A stretch of 64,000 nt of DNA from Vibrio sinaloensis (GCF_000808535.1 NZ_JWLV01000045.1:248001-312000), one strand, 5' to 3'. Positions 1 through 7,711 are shown, counted from the first letter of the stretch. Translations and numbers: made by a program. Notes: a model not told the origin generated them from the letters alone.

Positions 1-730
1 CGATGCCGTCATCGGTGCCGTCAAAGCCTACGATCATTACATCTTTTCCTGACGCCTGTACCGCACGAAGTGCACCTAACGCCATCTCATCGTTTTGCGC
101 AAATACCGCTTGCACGTCTGGGTTGGCTGCAAGCAAGTTTTCCATCACGTTGAGACCTTTAGTACGGTCAAAATCCGCAGGCTGGCTAGCAAGCAGTTCC
201 ATCTCACTGCCTTTTACGGCGTTCATGAAGCCTTCTCCACGCTCACGTGCGGCAGACGTCCCTGCAATACCTTCAAGCTGAATCACTTTCGCCTTTTCAC
301 CTACTTTTTCCATAATGTAGTGACCCGCCATTTCACCACCTACCACGTTGTCAGAGGCAATGTGGCTCACAACCTCACCACGACTTGCGCCACGGTCTAG
401 CGTCAACACTGGAATGTTTGAGCGGTTTGCCATACGAATCGCATTCGATACTGCATCTGAATCTGTCGGGTTGATAAGAATCGCTTTTACGCCACGAATA
501 GTAAGATCTTCCACGTTAGAAAGCTCTTTGCTCGGGTCATTTTGCGAATCAAGCACGATCAGGTCATATCCCAACTCTTTCGCCTTTGCTTCTGCGCCAT
601 CTTTCATCGTAACGAAGAAAGGGTTGTTTAGCGTAGACAGGACGATCGCCATGGTATCTTGCGCCTGCGCTGAAACAGAAACGGTGGAAGAAAGAAGTGC
701 AGCAGAGATAAGCGTTGCTAATTTTTTCAT
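1..730 (-). CDS. rbsB: RbsB, periplasmic D-ribose-binding protein (partial, C-terminus outside window)
   Basis: Substrate-binding protein of the ribose ABC importer; it captures ribose in the periplasm and delivers it to RbsA/RbsC. The ATG at 728-730 follows an AAGGA ribosome site. The translation opens with MKKLATLISAALLSSTVSVSA, a signal peptide, followed by DTMAIVLSTLNNPFFVTMKDGA, typical of the sugar-binding peripla_BP family, and later IVLDSQNDPSKE and NVMENLLAANPDVQAVFAQNDEMALGA. About 243 codons lie inside the window and the reading frame runs off position 1. It is the fourth rbs gene, separated from rbsC by an unusually long gap of about 200 bases holding a hairpin and a small ORF. 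In vibrios rbsK and rbsR normally follow, which would be outside the window. Confidence 0.95.
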   Translation of the reverse strand, partial: MKKLATLISAALLSSTVSVSAQAQDTMAIVLSTLNNPFFVTMKDGAEAKAKELGYDLIVLDSQNDPSKELSNVEDLTIRGVKAILINPTDSDAVSNAIRMANRSNIPVLTLDRGASRGEVVSHIASDNVVGGEMAGHYIMEKVGEKAKVIQLEGIAGTSAARERGEGFMNAVKGSEMELLASQPADFDRTKGLNVMENLLAANPDVQAVFAQNDEMALGALRAVQASGKDVMIVGFDGTDDGI

Positions 731-785
731 TGTGTTAGTCCTTGTGTAGGGTGTGATGCTTAGAGCATTCTTTTAGTTACATCCA

Positions 786-878
786 CTAATTAACGTGAAT
801 TTCAATCGTTACCGTTATTGTTAAAGCAATACTTAATGTGCCTAACGCTAGTAGTAACTTTAAATAAGTGAGTTTCAT
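786..878 (-). CDS. Putative 30-residue hydrophobic small protein between rbsC and rbsB
   Basis: An ATG at 876-878, preceded by AAAAGGGATTGTT (a plausible ribosome site with normal spacing), opens a 30-codon frame ending in TAG at 786-788. The peptide begins MKLTYLKLLLALGTLSIALT and ends TVTIEIHVN: one hydrophobic stretch of about 20 residues after a basic start, so a single membrane span or an uncleaved signal. It is co-directional with the ribose operon and lies entirely in the rbsC-rbsB gap. I do not recognise a family. Support is only start, ribosome site, composition and context; it could be a chance frame in a leader that controls rbsB expression. Confidence 0.45.
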   Translation of the reverse strand: MKLTYLKLLLALGTLSIALTITVTIEIHVN

Positions 879-911
879 AACAATCCCTTTTAATTATCAG
901 TAGCCAGGTTC

Positions 912-936
912 TCCCTAGCTACTTCTTAACTAGGGA
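912..936 (-). promoter_or_regulatory. Stem-loop directly after the rbsC stop codon
   Basis: TCCCTAG at 912-918 and CTAGGGA at 930-936 form a 7-bp stem with an 11-base loop immediately 3' of the rbsC stop. It lacks a U-run, so it is more likely an mRNA-processing or 3'-protecting hairpin that lets rbsB be expressed at a different level from rbsAC than a terminator. GTAGC (900-904) could pair alternatively with GCTAC (918-922). Confidence 0.5.
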
Positions 937-1920
937 TTACTTGTTCTTGTTATCTACCAATACCGCAAGAAGGATGACTACTGCTTTTGCGATCATTTGG
1001 TAATAAGAGGAAACGTCCAGTAGGTTTAACGCGTTGTTGAGGAAACCGATGATGAGCGCACCAATGAGCGTCCCCATAATGCGACCTTTACCGCCCATCA
1101 AGCTTGTGCCACCAAGTACTACCGCGGCGATAGCATCTAACTCATAACCCATACCAGCGGTTGGCTGAGCAGAAGAAAGACGAGAGGTAATGATGATGCC
1201 AGCCAGCGCCGCAAGCAGACCGCAGATGGCGTACACGCCGATTTTTACTCGGTCAACATTGATGCCTGATAGGCGTGTTGCTGACTCATTGCCACCTAAA
1301 GCGTAAACGTAACGACCAAAGCGAGTGTGGTTAAGCAGGAACCAAGCTGCGGCAAATACGATCACCATTAGCCAGACTGGAACGGGAATGCCTAACGCGT
1401 AGCCCGTACCAAACCAAGCGAATGCATCCGCTGTATCGGTAAAACCTGTAGAAATTGGTCGACCGTCTGTGTACACCATGGTCACACCACGAAGCAATGT
1501 CATGGTCACCAGCGTTGCGATAAACGCTTGCACCTTGCCTTTAGCGATGATGATGCCACTGATCGCCCCAAGCGCCGCACCCGCGACAAGCGCAGTAGGA
1601 ACCGCGATGAGCACTGGCACTTCCATAGCGATTAAGCTTGCAGCAAACGCACCGCAGAGGGCAAGCACCGAGCCGACGCTCAAATCGATACCCGCCGTTA
1701 AGATAACCAACGTCATCCCCACGGCGATAATCGCGTTGACTGACGTTTGACGCAGTATGTTAAGAATGTTGTCTACGGTAAAAAAGTTAGGGTTAAGGAA
1801 CGAGACGACAACAATTAAAAAGAGTAGAGCGATCAGAGATTTCTGTTCAATCAGCCACTCTTTGCTCAATAGCTTTTTGCCGCCTGTTTCATTTGGTTTG
1901 CTCATGGTATTGGTACTCAT
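937..1920 (-). CDS. rbsC: RbsC, ribose ABC transporter permease
   Basis: Inner-membrane permease of the ribose importer, 327 residues. The protein is strongly hydrophobic, with about 8-10 spans, and carries the BPD_transp_2 signatures AGIDLSVGSVLALCGAFAASL and ELDAIAAVVLGGTSLMGGKG, which contact the ATPase. The start ATG overlaps the rbsA stop in an ATGA arrangement, indicating translational coupling. The N-terminus (MSTNTMSKPNETGGKK) is a short polar extension before the first span. The identification rests on sequence motifs and on the canonical rbsDACB order. Confidence 0.96.
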   Translation of the reverse strand: MSTNTMSKPNETGGKKLLSKEWLIEQKSLIALLFLIVVVSFLNPNFFTVDNILNILRQTSVNAIIAVGMTLVILTAGIDLSVGSVLALCGAFAASLIAMEVPVLIAVPTALVAGAALGAISGIIIAKGKVQAFIATLVTMTLLRGVTMVYTDGRPISTGFTDTADAFAWFGTGYALGIPVPVWLMVIVFAAAWFLLNHTRFGRYVYALGGNESATRLSGINVDRVKIGVYAICGLLAALAGIIITSRLSSAQPTAGMGYELDAIAAVVLGGTSLMGGKGRIMGTLIGALIIGFLNNALNLLDVSSYYQMIAKAVVILLAVLVDNKNK

Positions 1921-3422
1921 GCTGCTTCCTCGTTAATCTTTTTGCCAACGGCACACGCTAATAGTTTTTCTTGGTCAGCCTCTTTGGCGTCAAACTCACC
2001 GCTGATACGACCTTCATGCATCACCATGATGCGGTCACTCATTCCCAGAACCTCTGGCATTTCTGAAGAGACAAGAATGATGCTCATGCCATCTGCTTTG
2101 AATTTGTTGATCAGCTGGTAGATCTCTTTTTTGGCACCGACGTCGACACCGCGAGTTGGTTCATCAAGAATCAGTACCTTAGGTTTGGTCATTAACCCTT
2201 TCGCAATCGCCACTTTCTGTTGATTACCACCAGATAGGTTGCCAATGATTTGGTCACGAGTTGGGGTTTTGATATTGAACAGCTTGATGAAGTCTTCCAC
2301 CACGATCACTTCTTCGCTGTGTTGGATTCGACCTCCCTGCGTTAACTTGTCCAATGAACACAAAGACATGTTCTCTTTCACAGATAAACCCAGCACCAAA
2401 CCATCGCCTTTACGGTCTTCAGAGATGTAGGCAATGCCATTCGCAAGACCATCTTGGGGGCTAACAGGGTTAATGGTTTTGTTGTTCAAGTTGATCACGC
2501 CGCGCTCACTGGGCAAGGCACCGTAAATCACTTTCATCAGCTCAGTACGACCCGCGCCCATTAAGCCCGACACACCAAGAATTTCTCCTCGTTTAAGCTT
2601 GAAAGTGACATCGTGAACGCCGGAGCCGGTCAGACCGATCACTTCCAAACAAGTTTCGCCGTGTTGAACATCAATGCGTGGGTATTGCTCGTCTAGCTTT
2701 CGCCCAACCATCATTTCAATCAAGCCGTCTTCGTCCGTCTCTGCGACTGGGCATTCACCGATGAATTTACCGTCACGTAGTACCGTAATGTCATCACAGA
2801 TTTCGAAGATTTCTTTTAGGCGATGGGAAATGTAAACAATGCCGCAATCTTGTTCGCGCAACTCGTTAATCACTTTGAAAAGCGACTCGGTCTCGGTATC
2901 GGTCAACGCATCTGTTGGCTCATCCATAATGATGACTTTCGACTTAAACGAAAGTGCTTTGGCAATCTCTACCATTTGCTGCTCACCGAGACTTAAATCG
3001 CCAAGCAAGGTTTTCGAGCTGTGCTTGACATTCAAGCGCGCAAGTAACTTATCGGCTTCCGCGTACATGGTCTCCCACTGGATGCGACCAAATGCGCCCG
3101 TAAACTCCCGACCTAAGAAAATATTTTCCGCAATTGTCAGCTCTGGAATCAGGTTCAACTCTTGGTGAATGATACTGATCCCCGCTTCTTGAGAATCTCT
3201 TGGTCCATGAAAAGCGGCAGCTTGTCCCTGATAGTGAATCGTACCTGCGTCTTTACTGTAGATGCCGGTCAACACTTTCATCAGAGTGGATTTGCCAGCG
3301 CCATTTTCCCCCATCAACGCCATAACGCGTCCCGGGTAAACATTTAAGCTGGCTTTATCAAGCGCCTTTACTCCCGGAAAAGCTTTCTCAATATCACTCA
3401 GTTGTAAGATGGCTTGAGTCAT
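1917..3422 (-). CDS. rbsA: RbsA, ribose ABC transporter ATP-binding protein
   Basis: Duplicated ATPase of the ribose importer, 501 residues, the normal length for the sugar ABC (CUT2) family. The first nucleotide-binding domain has Walker A GENGAGKST (about residue 38), signature LSLGEQQMVEIAKAL and Walker B VIIMDEPTDALT. The second has the degenerate loop GLMGAGRTELMK, signature LSGGNQQKVAIAKGL and Walker B VLILDEPTRGVD. The degenerate second Walker A is normal for the family. The gene follows rbsD by 26 bases and overlaps rbsC by 4 bases. Confidence 0.97.
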   Translation of the reverse strand: MTQAILQLSDIEKAFPGVKALDKASLNVYPGRVMALMGENGAGKSTLMKVLTGIYSKDAGTIHYQGQAAAFHGPRDSQEAGISIIHQELNLIPELTIAENIFLGREFTGAFGRIQWETMYAEADKLLARLNVKHSSKTLLGDLSLGEQQMVEIAKALSFKSKVIIMDEPTDALTDTETESLFKVINELREQDCGIVYISHRLKEIFEICDDITVLRDGKFIGECPVAETDEDGLIEMMVGRKLDEQYPRIDVQHGETCLEVIGLTGSGVHDVTFKLKRGEILGVSGLMGAGRTELMKVIYGALPSERGVINLNNKTINPVSPQDGLANGIAYISEDRKGDGLVLGLSVKENMSLCSLDKLTQGGRIQHSEEVIVVEDFIKLFNIKTPTRDQIIGNLSGGNQQKVAIAKGLMTKPKVLILDEPTRGVDVGAKKEIYQLINKFKADGMSIILVSSEMPEVLGMSDRIMVMHEGRISGEFDAKEADQEKLLACAVGKKINEEAA

Positions 3423-3448
3423 ACTCTGTCCTCAATCATTAGCGGGCT

Positions 3449-3868
3449 TTAAAAAACCACACCAGCTTGGAAAATCACGTTGGCATACGGCGTGCACTCG
3501 CCAGTACGTACAACCGCGCGGCTTGACGAAGTACGCGCTTTAAAGGCTTCGTGAGAAAGGTAAGTAACCGAAATGGCTTTTCCGCTTGCCTCTCGCTCCG
3601 CTAAAATCTCAGCAATCAATGCTTCATGATGGGCTGGGCTAACCTCTTTAAACTCTTCGGCAAGAATGATGCCCTCAACCTGAGATTCGCTGAGCATCAC
3701 TTTGACCGTTTCAAGAAAGCTCGGGACACCGTGAGTAAGAGCAAGATCAATGCGCTGAACGTCGTCAGGAATTGGTAAGCCAGCATCACAAATCGTGATT
3801 TCATCGGTATGACCTAGTGTGGCCACTAGGTAAGAAAGCTCAGCGTTGATTAGGGTACTTTTTTTCAT
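3449..3868 (-). CDS. rbsD: RbsD, D-ribose pyranase
   Basis: Cytoplasmic mutarotase that interconverts beta-pyranose and beta-furanose ribose so that ribokinase can use it. It is 139 residues, the standard length. The N-terminus MKKSTLINAELSYLVATLGHTDEITICDAGLPIP contains the conserved GHTD and DAGLPIP segments, and the C-terminus has VRTGECTPYANVIFQAGV, all characteristic of the RbsD/FucU family. First gene of the operon; its promoter region carries RbsR-like and CRP-like sites. Confidence 0.97.
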   Translation of the reverse strand: MKKSTLINAELSYLVATLGHTDEITICDAGLPIPDDVQRIDLALTHGVPSFLETVKVMLSESQVEGIILAEEFKEVSPAHHEALIAEILAEREASGKAISVTYLSHEAFKARTSSSRAVVRTGECTPYANVIFQAGVVF

Positions 3869-3947
3869 CTCATTGACCTATCGAATACACGATCAAACCA
3901 AATAAAGTCTGTCGGCTTCTATGCAAATTATTATTGATACAAATCTC

Positions 3948-3963
3948 ATCGAAACGTTTCGAT
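3948..3963. promoter_or_regulatory. RbsR-type operator 1
   Basis: Perfect 16-base palindrome ATCGAAACGTTTCGAT, with the CGAAACGTTTCG core of LacI-family operators; the E. coli RbsR site has the same core. It lies 80 bases upstream of rbsD, where it could overlap the rbs transcription start. Confidence 0.8.
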
Positions 3964-4011
3964 TGCATCATAGCCCTTCAGCATAGAATTACGATAGCCC
4001 ACCTTTCAGAG

Positions 4012-4027
4012 TGTGAGATGGATCTTT
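4012..4027. promoter_or_regulatory. Candidate CRP half-site upstream of rbsD
   Basis: TGTGA at 4012-4016 is followed after 6 bases by a poor second half (TCTTT). The centre is 64 bases from the centre of operator 1, similar to the CRP-operator spacing at the E. coli rbs promoter. The weak second half keeps confidence low. Confidence 0.35.
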
Positions 4028-4054
4028 GCCTCAACCCGTTAAACGCGACAAAGA

Positions 4055-4068
4055 GTGATCGAACTCAC
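4055..4068. promoter_or_regulatory. Candidate CRP site next to operator 2
   Basis: GTGA-TCGAAC-TCAC has both core half-sites of the CRP consensus with the correct 6-base spacer. It ends 2 bases before operator 2, so CRP and the RbsR-like repressor would compete or cooperate there. Confidence 0.45.
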
Positions 4069-4070
4069 CC

Positions 4071-4086
4071 ATCGAAACGTTTCGAT
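4071..4086. promoter_or_regulatory. RbsR-type operator 2
   Basis: Second copy of the same 16-base palindrome, identical base for base to operator 1 and 123 bases from it centre to centre. It lies 90 bases upstream of the plus-strand lipoprotein gene at 4177, so it could either loop with operator 1 or repress the divergent gene. Confidence 0.75.
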
Positions 4087-4176
4087 ATGCCAAATTTCGC
4101 CATAATTAACCGAAATCGCACACACTTTCTCACGGTTTTTAGGTATAGTTGCGCCAGATAAATTTAGGACACGATT

Positions 4177-4440
4177 ATGAAGAAATTACCCCTTGTTTTG
4201 TTTGCCCTAGTTGCTCTGTCTGCGTGTAAAGATGAGGTAGGTACCCAAAATTGGTGTGATAACAAAGCACAAGGCCCCAAGAGTGAATGGAGCGCTCAAG
4301 ACGCCCTCGATTATGCAAAACACTGCGTGCTGCAAGATGCTGTCGGCAGTGAATCATGGTGTGAGTCAATGAGTGACAAACCCAAAGGTGACTGGAGCGC
4401 GAACGAAGCTAAAAACTTCGCAACACACTGTATTCTGTAA
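4177..4440 (+). CDS. Small lipoprotein with two DUF3012-like repeats
   Basis: 87-residue predicted lipoprotein. MKKLPLVLFALVALSAC is a lipoprotein signal with the lipobox cysteine at residue 17. The mature part contains two copies of a repeat of about 35 residues, each with the pattern W-C, P-K-(S/G)-(E/D)-W-S-A, A and H-C-(V/I)-L. The second copy (VGSESWCESMSDKPKGDWSANEAKNFATHCIL) is almost the same as the mature part of the next gene. The cysteine pair and tryptophans match what I know of DUF3012, a small vibrio/shewanella family of unknown function. An AGGA-type ribosome site precedes the ATG. It is divergent from rbsD and shares its operator-bearing intergenic region. Confidence 0.8.
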   Translation: MKKLPLVLFALVALSACKDEVGTQNWCDNKAQGPKSEWSAQDALDYAKHCVLQDAVGSESWCESMSDKPKGDWSANEAKNFATHCIL

Positions 4441-4513
4441 AGTCACTTATTGACTGAGTCAGCAACAAGCCGATAACCTAGTGACACTGTCAACCATCAA
4501 CAAGGACGTAATG

Positions 4514-4669
4514 ATGAAAAAACTGACTGCCCTTCTATTTTTGGCAATGTCACTTACCGCTTGCACGGAGGTTGGAAGCGAAGCCTGGTGTAACGACTTA
4601 AAAGAGAAACCGAAAGGCGACTGGAGTGCTAACGAAGCAAAAGATTTCGCTAAGCACTGCATTCTTTAG
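4514..4669 (+). CDS. Small lipoprotein, single DUF3012-like domain
   Basis: 51 residues when started at the ATG at 4514, which has AAGGA 7 bases upstream; an ATG immediately before it (4511) is also possible. MKKLTALLFLAMSLTAC is a lipoprotein signal. The mature peptide EVGSEAWCNDLKEKPKGDWSANEAKDFAKHCIL is one DUF3012 unit with its two cysteines. It is a tandem paralogue of the preceding gene (73-base gap), and the pair ends at a shared terminator. Function unknown; periplasmic attachment is inferred from the lipobox. Confidence 0.8.
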   Translation: MKKLTALLFLAMSLTACTEVGSEAWCNDLKEKPKGDWSANEAKDFAKHCIL

Positions 4670-4674
4670 CAATA

Positions 4675-4704
4675 AAAAGAGCAGCTCACTAGCTGCTCTT
4701 TTTT
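4675..4704. terminator. Bidirectional intrinsic terminator
   Basis: AAGAGCAGCT and AGCTGCTCTT form a 10-12 bp stem with loop CACT, flanked by A-run and T-run, so it ends both the plus-strand lipoprotein genes and the convergent minus-strand regulator. Confidence 0.9.
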
Positions 4705-4726
4705 GATTTCAATTTTTGCTAAGTCT

Positions 4727-5395
4727 CTACGCTCGCTCTTCCAAAGCAATGTTATTGTTGGCCCAGAGCAATGCTTGAAGGCGATTCTTAGCGTTAATTT
4801 TCTTAAAGATGTTATGTAAGTGCGTTTTGACCGTATTTTCACTCACAAACAGTTCGTCGGCGATTTGTAAGTTGGAAGCACCATGCCCCAATAAACGCAT
4901 GATCTCTTTTTCGCGTTTCGTCAGATTTGCGTACGCTTGCGATGTTGTCACGGTATTTGCACAGCGGAAATATTCAATATAGTCTTGAGCCACTTTGCGC
5001 GACAGCCACATTTCGTCGTTCATGATCTTTTCCATACCCTTGATCAGCAACGAAATATCATCTTCGATGTAGAACACGCCTACGAGATTACGCCATTTGA
5101 ACAGCTGAGTCGATGTCACATCTTTAGGGCAGTTAATGACGATTTCTTTGATCGCGGTTTCACTCGCCGCTTTTATTTGGCTGTACTCGTTGAAACGGTC
5201 ATCATCTAGGTATTGAAAATCGAACAACACAAAATCACCCAGTAGGCGAGACGAGCCATCATGTGTACGAAGATCATCGACAGAAACCATGTTGACGGTA
5301 AGCTGAAGCCCTCTCTCTAGCGAATCTTTAAATAGATTCGATTGCATGCTCACATCCGACAAAAGTGTGATTTGATAGTTTTTACTTTCTGTCAT
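4727..5395 (-). CDS. VpsT/CsgD-like LuxR-family transcriptional regulator
   Basis: 222 residues from the ATG at 5395 (GGAG upstream); an in-frame GTG at 5416 is a less likely start. The N-terminal half is an atypical receiver-like domain without an obvious phospho-acceptor set. The C-terminal LuxR helix-turn-helix is clear: LTKREKEIMRLLGHGASNLQIADELFVSENTVKTHLHNIFKKINAKNR. Residues 130-133 from the chosen start are WLSR, close to the position and sequence of the WFTR c-di-GMP-binding motif of V. cholerae VpsT. The likely role is control of biofilm matrix or surface-attachment genes in response to c-di-GMP; direct ligand binding is inferred from the motif only. Confidence 0.8.
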   Translation of the reverse strand: MTESKNYQITLLSDVSMQSNLFKDSLERGLQLTVNMVSVDDLRTHDGSSRLLGDFVLFDFQYLDDDRFNEYSQIKAASETAIKEIVINCPKDVTSTQLFKWRNLVGVFYIEDDISLLIKGMEKIMNDEMWLSRKVAQDYIEYFRCANTVTTSQAYANLTKREKEIMRLLGHGASNLQIADELFVSENTVKTHLHNIFKKINAKNRLQALLWANNNIALEERA

Positions 5396-5573
5396 TGAGG
5401 AATTCTCCAGCTCCACCCTATAGATAAGTTAAAACTATCGTTTAGATAAGATTAGTCAATATAGCAGGTCTTACAATCGCGACACCTACCTGAGTAAAAC
5501 CCTTATATATCATAGAGGTATGATTAAATCTCACTTTTGAGAATGGTACTTTTTACTTCGAAAAAGCGTAAAA

Positions 5574-6578
5574 CTACCATTTTAAGCTTCGTTTGAAAGC
5601 AATGAGAAGTAGAACCAAGAGACCGTAAAACACCCCTCCTCCTCCACTGCTGCTTGTGGTTAACTGATCTGGAGTCACTTCCGCTTGGCTGCTGCCATGT
5701 TCGTTATTGATTAGTCTTCTTACGCCATCTTCAACCAAGACAAATGCCTTTGGTTCCACTTCACCTGCAAGCACTTGATCTATCCAACCTTGGTAATCAT
5801 AAAGGTCGGTAAACACGGAGGTCACACTGTAGCGGTTATCTCCACACAATGCAGGGCCAAAGCTCGTCAACCCGACTTGGATGTAGTCGAGACCGTTGTA
5901 ATAATAGACTGGTCCTCCAGAATCTCCCGAACAAGTCGAGTTTTGATAACCGCTCTTTTCAGGCCCACCAAAACACAAATGTTTATCGGTGATCGCACTG
6001 CCAAATTCCGCTTGGCAAGCGGATGTCGAAATATATTCCAACTCAGTTTCGAGCAACTGCCCCCCTCCGGGTTGGTTACCTTCTATATAGCCATGGCCAA
6101 CCGCAATAAACTCGCCGTTCGAGGAAAAACTGTTATTGATCATGGTGTTGAGCAAGTATTTAAAGTCACCAACACCCAAAGCCGTTTCGAGCTTTAATAT
6201 GGCAATATCGTCGCGCCATAAATCAACCGACGAGTCGGAATAGGTATCTGGGTAGTAAAACTCGACAACTCGGGCTTGAGGGCTCGATAGAAACTGGCTC
6301 TCATCTTCGAGTTGCGGCGCAACCACGGTATAGAGCATGGTTTCGTTTTGACCGTAAATACAATGCGCAGCGGTAAGTACATACTCACTATTAATAAGCG
6401 TCGCACCACAGAAGCTGCTGGTGCTATAAAGCGTGTTACTGCGGTAAAACAGACTGGCAAATGTAGGATAATTAGAAATGTTGGCAGTCGTGCCATTGAC
6501 GATATACGGAGAAGCTTCAAAGCTATAGGCAAACGAACTCCAAGCTGTTATCACGCTCGCTAGTAGAAATCGAACCAT
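5574..6578 (-). CDS. Secreted trypsin-like serine protease with GlyGly-CTERM tail (copy 1)
   Basis: 334 residues from the ATG at 6578, which has GGAGGA 7 bases upstream; the longer GTG start at 6584 is unlikely. MVRFLLASVITAWSSFAYS is a signal peptide. The S1 fold is complete: PYIVNGT start of the mature enzyme, LTAAHC (His), DDIAILKL (Asp) and CSGDSGGP (Ser). The C-terminus SSSGGGGVFYGLLVLLLIAFKRSLKW has the glycine run, hydrophobic span and basic end of a GlyGly-CTERM signal, which rhombosortase cleaves in vibrios. It resembles the Ves proteases of V. cholerae. The gene has a tandem paralogue 73 bases upstream on the same strand. Confidence 0.9.
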   Translation of the reverse strand: MVRFLLASVITAWSSFAYSFEASPYIVNGTTANISNYPTFASLFYRSNTLYSTSSFCGATLINSEYVLTAAHCIYGQNETMLYTVVAPQLEDESQFLSSPQARVVEFYYPDTYSDSSVDLWRDDIAILKLETALGVGDFKYLLNTMINNSFSSNGEFIAVGHGYIEGNQPGGGQLLETELEYISTSACQAEFGSAITDKHLCFGGPEKSGYQNSTCSGDSGGPVYYYNGLDYIQVGLTSFGPALCGDNRYSVTSVFTDLYDYQGWIDQVLAGEVEPKAFVLVEDGVRRLINNEHGSSQAEVTPDQLTTSSSGGGGVFYGLLVLLLIAFKRSLKW

Positions 6579-6651
6579 GATCACTTCCTCCGTTCGTAAG
6601 CATCACTCTTAAGTTTAGTTTACGAACGGGGAGAGCAAAGGTTTAATCGTG

Positions 6652-7644
6652 TTAGCGGCGGATTTTGTCTCTAAGAGACAATGCGCCTAGCAGCAACACA
6701 GAAAATAAGCCCAGTGAGCCGCCGCTAGAGCTACTCGCATCAACATGCTCACTTGAAGCTTTTACTTTTGAAGTCGAGTTTTCGATTAACTGACGATCAG
6801 AACCTTTTGCCACAATGTGGTACTTAGGCGTCTCACCACCATTAATCACTCTATAAATCCAATTCTGGTACTGGTTCACGTTAGTGAAAACAGAGGTAGC
6901 AGCAAAGGAGGGGTCACCGCACGTTGCAGGGCCGTAGCTAGTGATACCGACTTGAATATAAGTCCCAGTTCCAAAGTCTTTATACACGGGTCCACCCGAA
7001 TCTCCGTTGCACGTAGAGTTTTTGTAACCACCAGCCAACTGTCCATCAAAGCACAACTGACCTGGTTTTGTGTTGTCACAATTAGAGTCGTCGGTAAATG
7101 TAAGATCGGTTTTGAGCAACTGACCGTCTGAAGCAACATTACCATTGACTAACCCATGCCCTAAGGCCATGTATCCAGTTGTCTTTTCGAGGGAGCCTTT
7201 AGACACATTCAAGTTCAAATGATTATAATAGTCAGGATTTCCAGCAAGAGGTCGAGCAAGTTTTATTATCGCAATATCATTGGGCCAAGCCGATACCTCG
7301 GAATGCTCGTAATTGTCTGGATAGTAAAATTCTGCGGCTCTGACACTCTCAAACTTTCCGCTTAGATAATCGTTTTTATTCTCTACTCCTAACACAACAT
7401 TGGTATGTAGCATTTGGTCAAAAGCACCGTAGATACAGTGAGCAGCTGTCAGAATATAGTTTTCATTGATGACGGTTGAGCCACAGTAATTGCCATAATA
7501 TTTGCCGTTATCGAAATACAGGCTTGAGAAAGTTGGAAACTCACTGACACTAGCTGGGGAACCATTAACTATATACGGATTCGATTCAAAACCATGAGAA
7601 GATGCAGATGCCAACATTGAAAGAACTAATGCAAGCCTTTTCAT
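6652..7644 (-). CDS. Secreted trypsin-like serine protease with GlyGly-CTERM tail (copy 2)
   Basis: 330 residues from the ATG at 7644, preceded by AAAGGA; a longer in-frame start lacks a ribosome site. MKRLALVLSMLASASSHG is the signal peptide. The active-site motifs are LTAAHC, NDIAIIKL and CNGDSGGP. The tail SSSSGGSLGLFSVLLLGALSLRDKIRR is again a GlyGly-CTERM sorting signal. It is clearly homologous to the neighbouring protease along its whole length, so the pair arose by tandem duplication and has since diverged. Likely secreted by the type II system and cell-surface processed, as known for this class. Confidence 0.9.
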   Translation of the reverse strand: MKRLALVLSMLASASSHGFESNPYIVNGSPASVSEFPTFSSLYFDNGKYYGNYCGSTVINENYILTAAHCIYGAFDQMLHTNVVLGVENKNDYLSGKFESVRAAEFYYPDNYEHSEVSAWPNDIAIIKLARPLAGNPDYYNHLNLNVSKGSLEKTTGYMALGHGLVNGNVASDGQLLKTDLTFTDDSNCDNTKPGQLCFDGQLAGGYKNSTCNGDSGGPVYKDFGTGTYIQVGITSYGPATCGDPSFAATSVFTNVNQYQNWIYRVINGGETPKYHIVAKGSDRQLIENSTSKVKASSEHVDASSSSGGSLGLFSVLLLGALSLRDKIRR

Positions 7645-7685
7645 AAAAATATCCTTTGTAAAACTACTGCCGACATCATACATAT

Positions 7686-7711
7686 AAAAAAACCTCTCAG
7701 TCGAGAGGTTT
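7686..7711 (-). terminator. Intrinsic terminator downstream of gcvT
   Basis: On the minus strand AAACCTCTC-GACT-GAGAGGTTT is followed by a T-run. It separates gcvT from the protease genes on the same strand. Confidence 0.85.

Noticed and set aside
3934..4161. 75-codon plus-strand frame in the rbs regulatory region
   Set aside because: It runs over both palindromic operators and the CRP-like sites, has no ribosome site and no protein-like composition.
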